DNA of 6,352 nucleotides, from the NCBI GenBank assembly GCA_017384185.1, contig JAFNUH010000010.1, positions 1-6,352 on the forward strand. The letters run 5' to 3'. This DNA is from Alistipes sp. (GTDB lineage: Bacteria; Bacteroidota; Bacteroidia; Bacteroidales; Rikenellaceae). Shown here piece by piece: positions 1-6,266 of the stretch. The notes beneath the pieces are model-generated. The model ran no database searches. It saw only the letters and a program-made list of their open reading frames with translations, and had not been told where the DNA came from. Every line of letters starts with the position of its first letter. The stretch's first letter is position 1. Position numbers and translations under genes: made by a program.

Positions 1-137
1 AATTCTTCTAGCTTATCAATATCATATACTGTACATTCTTCTGACTCCAAGGGGCGAATATCATTATCTAAAACAGTAATTCTTAATACCAATTGTGGTT
101 CTTTTGGAATAACTTGATATAAAGAATGTCCTCTCAT
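1..137 (-). CDS. Unrecognised protein, N-terminal part only (runs off left edge)
   Basis: An open frame begins with ATG at 137 and stays open for 45 codons to the window edge. The start MRGHSLYQVIPKEPQ is followed by a stretch rich in acidic residues (LDNDIRPLESEE). The start is supported by an AGAAGGA Shine-Dalgarno-like sequence a few bases upstream and by a sigma70-like promoter at 169-197. The codons are AT-rich, unlike the efflux genes to the right. I do not recognise the family, and no motif, signal peptide or membrane segment is visible in this part. It lies downstream of the terminator at 199-232, so it is probably its own transcription unit. The start and reading frame are fairly likely; the function is unknown. 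Confidence 0.6.
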   Translation of the reverse strand, partial: MRGHSLYQVIPKEPQLVLRITVLDNDIRPLESEECTVYDIDKLEE

Positions 138-168
138 AAAAATTCCTTCTTTCTTATTTCTTATAAAT

Positions 169-197
169 ATTATATAATAATTTTTACAAAAAATCAA
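169..197 (-). promoter_or_regulatory. Sigma70-like promoter for the left-edge gene
   Basis: On the minus strand TTGATT (197-192) is separated by exactly 17 bases from a perfect TATAAT (174-169). A transcript would start near 162, giving a leader of about 25 bases containing AGAAGGA before the ATG at 137. This is the classical -35/-10 layout, not the Bacteroidetes TTTG/TAnnTTTG type seen upstream of the Hc1 gene in this window. The region is very AT-rich, so a chance match is possible. Confidence 0.5.
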
Positions 198-198
198 T

Positions 199-232
199 AA
201 AAAAAATAGGGTGAGAGTTAATCTCACCCTAT
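199..232 (-). terminator. Rho-independent terminator of the flotillin-like gene
   Basis: A perfect 11-bp inverted repeat (206-216 with 222-232, arm ATAGGGTGAGA) encloses a 5-base loop (217-221). Read on the minus strand it is followed by a run of eight T (206-199) and a further T-rich stretch. It begins 14 bases after the stop codon at 246-248 of the gene to its right, so it should end transcription coming leftward through that gene. Confidence 0.9.
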
Positions 233-245
233 GGGAATTTATTTA

Positions 246-803
246 TTAGCCTTGGGAGGTAATCTTCTCAATGAAGCCTTCCAGAGGAGTGCCACGCAGC
301 AGCTTGTTGGTTACATCTGCAACAGATTCGCCATTTGCCATTGCGTAAGGAGACATAGCCTGGGTTACGGTTTCCAGCATATCTGCATTAGCAGTAGAGG
401 TCAGAGCGGCAACCAGTTCAGGGCTAATAGATGCCATGATAGACTTCACAGTATCGGCGTATGCCTGCTGCTTAGCCTTTTCGATCTCAGTCAGCATCTG
501 CTCAGTCTTAATCTTCTCATCATCAGCTGCTCTATTACGAGCCATTTCAGCCTTATGAATAGCTTCCAGAATGGGCTGCATTTCAGCCTTAGCCTTAGTC
601 TCAGCGTCCTTCATGGCGCGGGCCTCCGCCTCACGAGCAGCCTTATTGGCCAGCTGTTCCATTTCAAACTTCTGATCCAGAGTCAGCTTATGCACTTTGT
701 TTAGATAGTCTCTATTGTTTGCAGCCTTCTCATAAGCGGCAATAGCCTCACGAGTATCAGCCTGCTTTTTAGCATAGGACAGTTCCAGGCTTTCGCTGAT
801 CAT
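246..803 (-). CDS. C-terminal fragment of an SPFH/flotillin-like coiled-coil protein
   Basis: This 185-codon frame (first ATG at 803, stop TAA at 246-248) encodes a highly charged helical protein. Residues about 10-115 are rich in Ala, Glu, Lys and Gln with heptad character (for example AANKAAREAEARAMKDAETK-like segments), predicting a long coiled coil. The last 70 residues form a compact Ala/Ser/Gly-containing tail ending LLRGTPLEGFIEKITSQG. This pattern resembles the C-terminal coiled coil and tail of flotillin/SPFH membrane-scaffold proteins, but the N-terminal SPFH domain is missing, so I read it as a 5'-truncated gene. The assignment rests on overall resemblance only. The ATG overlaps the stop of the preceding outer-membrane factor frame as ATGA, which I think is incidental to the junction at 800-808. 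Codon use differs clearly from the efflux genes: leucine is almost always CTG and isoleucine never ATA. It might still be translated by coupling. Confidence 0.55.
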   Translation of the reverse strand: MISESLELSYAKKQADTREAIAAYEKAANNRDYLNKVHKLTLDQKFEMEQLANKAAREAEARAMKDAETKAKAEMQPILEAIHKAEMARNRAADDEKIKTEQMLTEIEKAKQQAYADTVKSIMASISPELVAALTSTANADMLETVTQAMSPYAMANGESVADVTNKLLRGTPLEGFIEKITSQG

Positions 804-1609
804 ATATCGGATGGCACACCCGCAGGGATAGCCTTTGGCAACGATTCAACAGACAGCTCACGGTAGAAATTATTACTCTTAATTGTCTGAGGGCTCTCGC
901 CGAGAAGTGTCGCCAACGACAACTCCGCCTGCGTCAAAGCACGTGAATACTGTTCAATATCTGCGGCGGCGGTATATACAAGACTCATAGCCTGCTCACG
1001 GTCCAACATTGTCGAAGAACCATATCGCAATAGCGAGTCCATCAATACCGCAGACTCTACACGTAGCTGATGACTATGGCGAGCAATATCGAGGCTACGT
1101 TTACATTGCAGGATTATAAAATATGTTGTTGCCACCTCTTTTGTTAGCGACAATATCACACCACGATATGCCCACTCGGTAGAGAGCAGTTCTGCCTGCG
1201 CCTCACGAGAGGTATATTTCAATGCACCAAACAGAGATACGTTCCACGACACGGTGGGCTGGATTGTAATATCATAACTTCGCCCCTCGATGGTGGTATA
1301 TTCTCCCTCAGCAGATAGCTCGGCATCCAACGAAGGTAAAAATGCAGAGCGGGCAATACTCAGACTATAACGAGCAGACTCGACCCTCGATGCGGCGATA
1401 GCCAGATTCTTATTTTGCGCCAAGGCTCGTCGCTCTAACGAATCCAAGACTTCGTCATCATAGATACTCCACCAATACCCATCAATACTATCCGCCGGCG
1501 ACACATCACCGAAAATATACTCCGAGGGAATATCCACATCTGGCGAAGATAGATATGGTGCGCACGAAAAGCAACACAACGCAACGAAAATATTAATCAT
1601 CCATCTCAT
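800..1609 (-). CDS. RND efflux outer-membrane factor lipoprotein, NodT/OprM family, 3'-truncated
   Basis: This is the TolC-like exit channel of a tripartite efflux pump, normally a lipid-anchored trimeric beta barrel plus periplasmic alpha barrel. I use the ATG at 1609; a TTG at 1618 directly after the pump's stop would add three residues. The N terminus is a short hydrophobic signal followed by CFSC, a weak lipobox placing the lipid cysteine at residue 16. Family marks are WWSIYDDEVLDSLERRAL, the ALAQNKNLAIAASRVESAR helix, WNVSLFG (compare the common WELDLFGR) and IPAGVPSD near the end. Normally GVPSD is followed by LLxRRPDI and a second OEP repeat of about 200 residues. Here one isoleucine and TGA follow (800-802), so the protein is about 269 aa instead of 450-480 and lacks half its barrel and helices. 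It is unlikely to form a channel. It follows the pump gene with about 9 bases between stop and ATG. The family call is firm; whether the truncation is real or an assembly join is open. Confidence 0.85.
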   Translation of the reverse strand: MRWMINIFVALCCFSCAPYLSSPDVDIPSEYIFGDVSPADSIDGYWWSIYDDEVLDSLERRALAQNKNLAIAASRVESARYSLSIARSAFLPSLDAELSAEGEYTTIEGRSYDITIQPTVSWNVSLFGALKYTSREAQAELLSTEWAYRGVILSLTKEVATTYFIILQCKRSLDIARHSHQLRVESAVLMDSLLRYGSSTMLDREQAMSLVYTAAADIEQYSRALTQAELSLATLLGESPQTIKSNNFYRELSVESLPKAIPAGVPSDI

Positions 1610-1618
1610 AACTCTCAA

Positions 1619-4600
1619 CTATTTATTTTGACGACGACGCTCAAAACCGCCCACCTTAGCTACCAAAAAGTATGCGGCAGGGTAGAGGAATATACCGACC
1701 AGGGTTGCAACTAACATTCCACCGACGAGTGCTACGCCCATAATATTTCGAGCCGTAGAATACACACCCGAAGCAAATACGAGAGGCATCACACCCAGGA
1801 TAAAGGCGAAGGCGGTCATAATAATAGGTCTTACACGCTGGCGAGCTGCCTCAATAGCAGCATCGAGGAGCGATAGCTTCGATGATAGAAATATCGTATC
1901 GGCATACTCCACAATCAAAATTGCGTTCTTTGCCGCCAAGCCAATAAGCATCACCAGCGATATTTGCATATAGATATTATTCACAAAGAGTGCATCAATC
2001 CGGTGCGCCACTATTACAAACACCAAGGCTCCGAAAACGGCTATCGGCACGCTCATCAGGATAGACAACGGCAAGCCCCAACTGTTATATAGCGCCGCCA
2101 ATACCAAAAATGCAAAGACCAAAGCCAACAGATATACCACAAAACCACTCTTCGAAGCGTTAGCCTCCTGGTACGACATTCCGCTCCACGAAAATCCAAC
2201 GTCATCGGGCAGGCACTCTTTGGCTATCTGCTCAATATCTGCCATAACATCTCCCGTAGATGCTTTGGCAGCGGGTGTGACGGTAAGCGAAACAGACTCG
2301 TTAAGATTAAACAACGTGATATACTCTACACCAATAGTATCTTTTACCGAAGCAAAAGCCGATAGGGGAACACTCTCGCCATCTGCGTTCTCAACAAAAT
2401 AATAATCCAACGAACGCTCATTCAGACGGCGGTCGGGCGAGGCTTGGATATAGGATTGGTAAAGCCGACCAAATCGATTGAAATTACCAATATAACTACC
2501 TCCAAGATATGCCGAGAGTGAGCTATATACATCCTCCAATGCAACTCCTTGGCTCAGCGCCTGACGCTTGTTTATATCAATTCGGCGGCGGGGAATGTCG
2601 GCACCAAACTGTGTACTGACCGATGCTATCGCAGGCGACTGGCGTAGCGAGTCCATCAACTTTTGAGCCTGCTCGACGAGATACTCTGTGCCACGTCCCT
2701 CCAAATCCTGCACTTCGAGCGTTATGCCCGATGTCACGCCCAAACCAGGAATAGCAGGTGGTATAAAGGCGTAGCACTGCGCCTCGGGAATTGCCACATA
2801 CAACTCCTCGGTAAGTTGCGCTGCAATCTGCGCTGCCGATAGTTTTCTCTGCGAATAATCCTTCAGCACGACAAACACAATTCCGCTATTTGTTGCGCTT
2901 ATGCCTGCCATCATATTAAAACCAGCGGCAAGCGATGTGAACTCAACCTCGGGGCGTGCCGCTACAACCTGCTCGACGTGGTTCATTGCCTGCATTGTTG
3001 TTTGCAGCGATGACGCATCGGGTGTGCCGACAATTACCATAAGGTAACCCTGATCCTCATCTGGCAGAAATCCCGTAGGCAACATCTTCCATCCAACAAA
3101 TGTAAGAGCAAGGGTTACGACAACAAATATTGCCGTTCGTGCGGTGTGTTTGGCTATGGAAGTTGCAAAGTTACTATACCCCTCCATACGGCTGTCAAAC
3201 CAACGGTTGAATCGAGCAAAGAGACCTTGCTCGCTCCGTTTATGAGGCTTTAATAATAAAGAGCACAAGGCGGGCGATAGGGTAAGAGCATTGAACGCTG
3301 ACAATACAACTGCCGTTGCGATTGTTATTGAGAATTGGCGAAACAACAAACCTGTAATACCCGATGTAAACGACACGGGAATAAAAACTGCCAACAGGAC
3401 TATCGTCGTGGCGATGATAGGCGAGGCAACCTTGCGCATAGCATCAATCGTGGCATCTACGTTATTCATACCACGTTCGATATTCACCTGCACAGCCTCC
3501 ACAACTACGATGGCATCGTCAACGACAAGACCAATAGCCAAGACCATACCCAAAAGCGATATGATGTTTAGCGAGAATCCCAACAGCGGGAAGAGCATAA
3601 ATGTACCTATCAGAGATACGGGAATTGCCACCAAAGGAATCAACGTCGCACGCCAATCCTGCAAGAAGATGTAGATGATAAGTATTACCAACACAAGCGC
3701 AATGATAAGCGTGTTGAATATATCTTTTATGCCATCCTTGATGCTCTTTGTTGTATCTACCACATTGTAGATATTCACGCCATCGGGCAGGCGACTCTGA
3801 AGCTCCGACACAACGCTCTTCACTCGCCCGCCGACCTCTACGGCATTACTTCCCGGCTCTTGATAAACGACAATCAGAGCCGAAGGATTCTCACCCAAAA
3901 GCGAACGCATACCGTAACTCTGGCTACCGAGAGTTACCGATGCGATGTTTTCCAGCCGTATCTCATTGCCGTCGTTGTCGAGCGAGATTATAATTTGAGA
4001 AAACTCCTCGGCAGTCGATATTTGAGGTGGCAGGGTAACTGTATAGGTATATACGGCATCTGCTGGCGCAGGCTCTGCGCCAAACTTACCCGCAGGATAT
4101 ACTCCACTTTGTGTGCGGATAGCTTCGAGAACCTCGTTAAGGCTTAGTCCGTAGTAGTGTAGCTTGTCGGGGTCTATCCATATTCGCATAGCATATTCGC
4201 CAGCACCCATAATATTTACCTTACCTACGCCATCAATCTTTGCAAGGCGATTTTCAAGATTAATATATGCGTAGTTCGATAAAAATTCGTCATCATAACG
4301 CCCGTCGCTCGCCAGCGCATAGACCATCAAGAAACCTGTGTCGCTCTTGCGGGTCACGACACCCTGCTGAGCCACCGCCTCGGGAAGTTTTGAGGTCGCA
4401 GCAGCCACATTGTTCTGCGTGAAGATGGCATCCATATCGGGCGATGAGCCAATGTCGAATGTGACCTGCATTGTCATCGTACCATCGTTAGCGCTCGTCG
4501 TCTGCATATATAACATATCACTCACGCCCATAACCTCCTGCGCCAATGGCACGGCAACGGAGTTATTGACGGTTTCGGCATCGGCACCAACATACGTTGC

Positions 4601-4738
4601 TGACACCTCTACAACGGGCGGAGTGATATCTGGATATTGTTGTATGGATAAATCCGACAAGGCGACAAGCCCCATCAGCGTCATAGCAATTGCCAACGAC
4701 ATTGCAAAGACAGGTCTTTTTATAAAAAACTCACCCAT
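1619..4738 (-). CDS. RND multidrug efflux pump, HAE1 family (AcrB/MexB-like), inner-membrane subunit
   Basis: This is the proton-driven inner-membrane transporter that takes substrates from the periplasm or outer leaflet and passes them to the outer-membrane channel. At 1039 aa it is full length (AcrB is 1049). It starts MGEFFIKRPVFAMSLAIAM, the classical N terminus with TM1 at about 9-29. A periplasmic loop (about 30-337) precedes TM2-TM6 (about 341-493) and TM7 (534-552). A second loop (about 553-863) contains FLPDEDQG at 557-564, and TM8-TM12 run from about 864 to 1027. The proton-relay residues are present: D407 and D408 in TM4 (GLVVDDAIVVVE), K937 in TM10 (LAAKNAILIVEYA), R968 and T975 in TM11 (RQRVRPIIMT), matching AcrB D407, D408, K940, R971 and T978. 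The Phe-rich switch-loop region of AcrB is replaced by FNMMAGISATNSG (607-619), so the substrate range may differ. The ATG lies one base after the adaptor's TAA, with AGAAG upstream, so the two are translationally linked. The substrate cannot be told from sequence. Confidence 0.97.
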   Translation of the reverse strand: MGEFFIKRPVFAMSLAIAMTLMGLVALSDLSIQQYPDITPPVVEVSATYVGADAETVNNSVAVPLAQEVMGVSDMLYMQTTSANDGTMTMQVTFDIGSSPDMDAIFTQNNVAAATSKLPEAVAQQGVVTRKSDTGFLMVYALASDGRYDDEFLSNYAYINLENRLAKIDGVGKVNIMGAGEYAMRIWIDPDKLHYYGLSLNEVLEAIRTQSGVYPAGKFGAEPAPADAVYTYTVTLPPQISTAEEFSQIIISLDNDGNEIRLENIASVTLGSQSYGMRSLLGENPSALIVVYQEPGSNAVEVGGRVKSVVSELQSRLPDGVNIYNVVDTTKSIKDGIKDIFNTLIIALVLVILIIYIFLQDWRATLIPLVAIPVSLIGTFMLFPLLGFSLNIISLLGMVLAIGLVVDDAIVVVEAVQVNIERGMNNVDATIDAMRKVASPIIATTIVLLAVFIPVSFTSGITGLLFRQFSITIATAVVLSAFNALTLSPALCSLLLKPHKRSEQGLFARFNRWFDSRMEGYSNFATSIAKHTARTAIFVVVTLALTFVGWKMLPTGFLPDEDQGYLMVIVGTPDASSLQTTMQAMNHVEQVVAARPEVEFTSLAAGFNMMAGISATNSGIVFVVLKDYSQRKLSAAQIAAQLTEELYVAIPEAQCYAFIPPAIPGLGVTSGITLEVQDLEGRGTEYLVEQAQKLMDSLRQSPAIASVSTQFGADIPRRRIDINKRQALSQGVALEDVYSSLSAYLGGSYIGNFNRFGRLYQSYIQASPDRRLNERSLDYYFVENADGESVPLSAFASVKDTIGVEYITLFNLNESVSLTVTPAAKASTGDVMADIEQIAKECLPDDVGFSWSGMSYQEANASKSGFVVYLLALVFAFLVLAALYNSWGLPLSILMSVPIAVFGALVFVIVAHRIDALFVNNIYMQISLVMLIGLAAKNAILIVEYADTIFLSSKLSLLDAAIEAARQRVRPIIMTAFAFILGVMPLVFASGVYSTARNIMGVALVGGMLVATLVGIFLYPAAYFLVAKVGGFERRRQNK

Positions 4739-4739
4739 A

Positions 4740-5855
4740 TTATCTTCTGATTTGCGGTATTATCTTTTCGCCATTGTGCAGTTTTTGTCCACCCGTAACG
4801 GTTACGTGTTCGCCTTCGGAGAGCCCCTCCTCGACAATCCATCTGTCGCCAATTGTCTCGCCCGTCTTTACCACCCTGTACTCGACCGTACTATCGGGAC
4901 GTACAACCCACACCGACTCTACGCCCTGCATACGATTTATAGCGAGCTGTGGCACAGTTATAACTCTTTGCCGAGAGCCAATACCCGTTGTGATGCGACC
5001 ATATTCGCCCGCCTTCAAATGATTTTCGGGATTAGGGAAATCAGCTACGAGAGTTATTGTTCCACTCGTTGGTGAGATGCTCTGCTTTGTGTAGTCGTAC
5101 GTGCCTTTGTATTGGTATGTGGAGCCATCGGCAAGCGTGAGTACAATATCCGACAATAAATCACGATTGTCGTAGGATGTTCGTCTGCCTGCGTAACGCA
5201 TATAGAGTGATGTTGGGATGGCTATCTCGGCTGACAGAGTGTCTGTGTTTGATATTGTTGTCAAGGTTGTGAATTGTGTGCCAGGTCCAACGTAATCACC
5301 CACGCTCACCTCCGTCCACGCAATAATACCATCTATTGGTGAATATATCTTCGAGTAGCTGACCTCCAAGCGGGCGCTCTCTAATGATTGCCGAGCCGAT
5401 TGCACTGCCGAGCGAGCCGAGGCGTAGGCTGATGTATATTGGTCGAGCTGCGTCTGCGATATGGCGTTTATTCGAGCAAGAGGTACGGCTCGTTCGTAGT
5501 TATTCCTCGCCTCTACGGCTTGAGCTTCTGCCGAGGCAAGTTGAGCCTGCGCAGCATAGAGTGTAGTGTTGAGCAGATTGGCATCTATAACAAAGAGCAG
5601 GTCACCTCGCCTGACGGGCATACCTGCCGAGAAACTCTTCTTCAACAGGTAGCCATTAACTCGTGGTTGAATCAAAGCTTCGTGCTTACTCTTGAGGTGA
5701 GTGACAAACTCATATCGCATAACGAGTGAGTCCGCCTCCGCTTCTGCAACCTCAATCTCAAGCGAGGGGATACTCCGCTTCTCTTTCTGTTTATGGTGAC
5801 AAGCCGACAGAAGGAGCAATGCGAGCAGAAGATGAATTGACAAAATTCTTTGCAT
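4740..5855 (-). CDS. RND efflux periplasmic adaptor (membrane-fusion) lipoprotein, AcrA/MexA family
   Basis: This adaptor joins the pump to the outer-membrane factor in the periplasm and is 371 aa, normal for the family. Residues 1-19 are a lipoprotein signal: MQRILSIHLLLALLLLSAC with lipobox LSAC, lipidation at C19. A linker (20-45) is followed by a biotinyl-lipoyl half (about 59-91, IQPRVNGYLLKKSFSAGMPV then GDLLFVID). The alpha-helical hairpin (about 95-165) is rich in Ala, Gln and Arg and includes LARINAISQTQLDQY. The second lipoyl half (about 167-190) carries YSKIYSPIDGIIAW and VGDYV. The beta barrel (about 205-295) holds LKAGEYGRI, and the membrane-proximal domain (about 297-367) holds VPQLAINRMQG and EGLSEGEHVTVTGGQKL. 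It is the first gene of the operon. The ATG at 5855 has no close Shine-Dalgarno, as is usual in Bacteroidetes. No regulator gene is attached. Confidence 0.95.
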   Translation of the reverse strand: MQRILSIHLLLALLLLSACHHKQKEKRSIPSLEIEVAEAEADSLVMRYEFVTHLKSKHEALIQPRVNGYLLKKSFSAGMPVRRGDLLFVIDANLLNTTLYAAQAQLASAEAQAVEARNNYERAVPLARINAISQTQLDQYTSAYASARSAVQSARQSLESARLEVSYSKIYSPIDGIIAWTEVSVGDYVGPGTQFTTLTTISNTDTLSAEIAIPTSLYMRYAGRRTSYDNRDLLSDIVLTLADGSTYQYKGTYDYTKQSISPTSGTITLVADFPNPENHLKAGEYGRITTGIGSRQRVITVPQLAINRMQGVESVWVVRPDSTVEYRVVKTGETIGDRWIVEEGLSEGEHVTVTGGQKLHNGEKIIPQIRR

Positions 5856-6029
5856 AGGAAAAAGTTTTAATCCTCCGACGCAAGGTCAAAAAATATGCCA
5901 TCAAACTCCTATTTTCCCCATCCTAAGAGGTTTATGCGCTTTTTATATACGATTTTTGAGCGAAAATTATTTGGTTTTTAGAAATTTTCATATATTTGCG
6001 CAGATAACAAACCAATAAAAATTATCGAT
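5856..6029. promoter_or_regulatory. Divergent intergenic region between efflux operon and Hc1 gene
   Basis: This 174-base AT-rich gap must hold the promoters of both the leftward efflux operon and the rightward Hc1 gene. The Hc1 promoter is recognisable (5970-5998). For the operon I cannot find a convincing TTTG / TAnnTTTG pair; the nearest -7-like string on the minus strand is TAATTTTC (5962-5969), without a well-spaced upstream element. No clear operator palindrome stands out. Near the adaptor start an imperfect inverted repeat (5857-5874) lies in the leader. Confidence 0.5.
5970..5998 (+). promoter_or_regulatory. Bacteroidetes-type promoter of the Hc1 gene
   Basis: TTTG (5970-5973) lies 17 bases upstream of TATATTTG (5991-5998), an exact match to the Bacteroidetes TAnnTTTG box. 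The spacing is slightly short of the usual 19 or so. Transcription would start near 6003-6006, giving an A-rich leader of about 25 bases with no Shine-Dalgarno before the ATG at 6030, which is typical of this phylum. Confidence 0.7.
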
Positions 6030-6206
6030 ATGAAAAACTTGGTAGATCAGATTAATGCTCAGATCGAGGTATTCTCTGCAAATGCAGCAGCTCAGGTTGA
6101 GAAGAATAACAAGGCTGCGGGTACACGTGCTCGTAAGGCAGCGCTCGAGTTGACAAAGCTCTTGAAGGAGTTCCGCAAGGTTTCTGTTGAGGAGGCAAAG
6201 AAATAA
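6030..6206 (+). CDS. Histone H1-like protein, Bacteroidetes Hc1 family
   Basis: This gene encodes a 58-residue basic, all-helical protein: MKNLVDQINAQIEVFSANAA, then AQVEKNNKAAGTRARKAALE, then LTKLLKEFRKVSVEEAKK. The NKAAGTRARKAALE segment followed by LLKEFRKVSVEEAKK is the signature of the short Bacteroidetes relatives of chlamydial histone-like Hc1. These are thought to bind DNA as nucleoid-associated proteins; that role is inferred from family and charge. The length matches the family, with ATG at 6030 and TAA at 6204-6206. It is a single-gene unit: its own Bacteroidetes promoter lies upstream and a hairpin terminator starts about 24 bases after the stop. It is transcribed divergently from the efflux operon, and no functional link to it is evident. 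It favours TTG and CTC leucine codons, unlike the fragment at 246-803. Confidence 0.93.
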   Translation: MKNLVDQINAQIEVFSANAAAQVEKNNKAAGTRARKAALELTKLLKEFRKVSVEEAKK

Positions 6207-6229
6207 TTTGCGTTACAAGAAGAGAAACA

Positions 6230-6264
6230 GGGGGTGTATAACTTAGGTTATCACCCTCTTTTTT
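6230..6264 (+). terminator. Rho-independent terminator after the Hc1 gene
   Basis: GGGTG-T-ATAAC (6232-6242, with one bulged T at 6237) pairs with GTTATCACCC (6247-6256) around a TTAG loop. G6231-T6257 and G6230-C6258 can extend the stem. A T-rich tract (6257-6264) follows directly. It ends the rightward Hc1 transcript. The convergent gene at 6267 stops just beyond it, but the minus-strand side has no T tract right after the hairpin, so it serves that gene poorly. Confidence 0.88.
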
Positions 6265-6266
6265 AT

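Noticed and set aside
231..704. 157-codon plus-strand frame opposite the flotillin-like fragment
   Set aside because: It lies antisense to the more plausible coiled-coil frame, starts inside that gene's terminator stem, and its composition (many Leu, Ser, His and Cys) is typical of a shadow frame.
798..803. TGATCA palindrome at the junction as a recombination or restriction site
   Set aside because: A 6-bp palindrome is common by chance, and I saw no matching flanking direct or inverted repeats that would suggest a recombinase target or insertion-sequence scar.
1610..1618. TTG at 1618 as the start of the outer-membrane factor
   Set aside because: It would abut the pump's stop exactly, but the ATG at 1609 is a stronger codon and leaves a normal short lipoprotein signal; TTG is not excluded.
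3291..3674. Plus-strand frame rich in Thr, Ile, Ala and Ser
   Set aside because: It mirrors the codons of pump membrane helices (TM3-TM6) on the opposite strand, so its low-complexity make-up is a by-product.
4410..5075. 221-codon plus-strand frame spanning the pump/adaptor boundary
   Set aside because: It is antisense to two well-conserved genes and crosses their boundary, with no family resemblance; it is a shadow.
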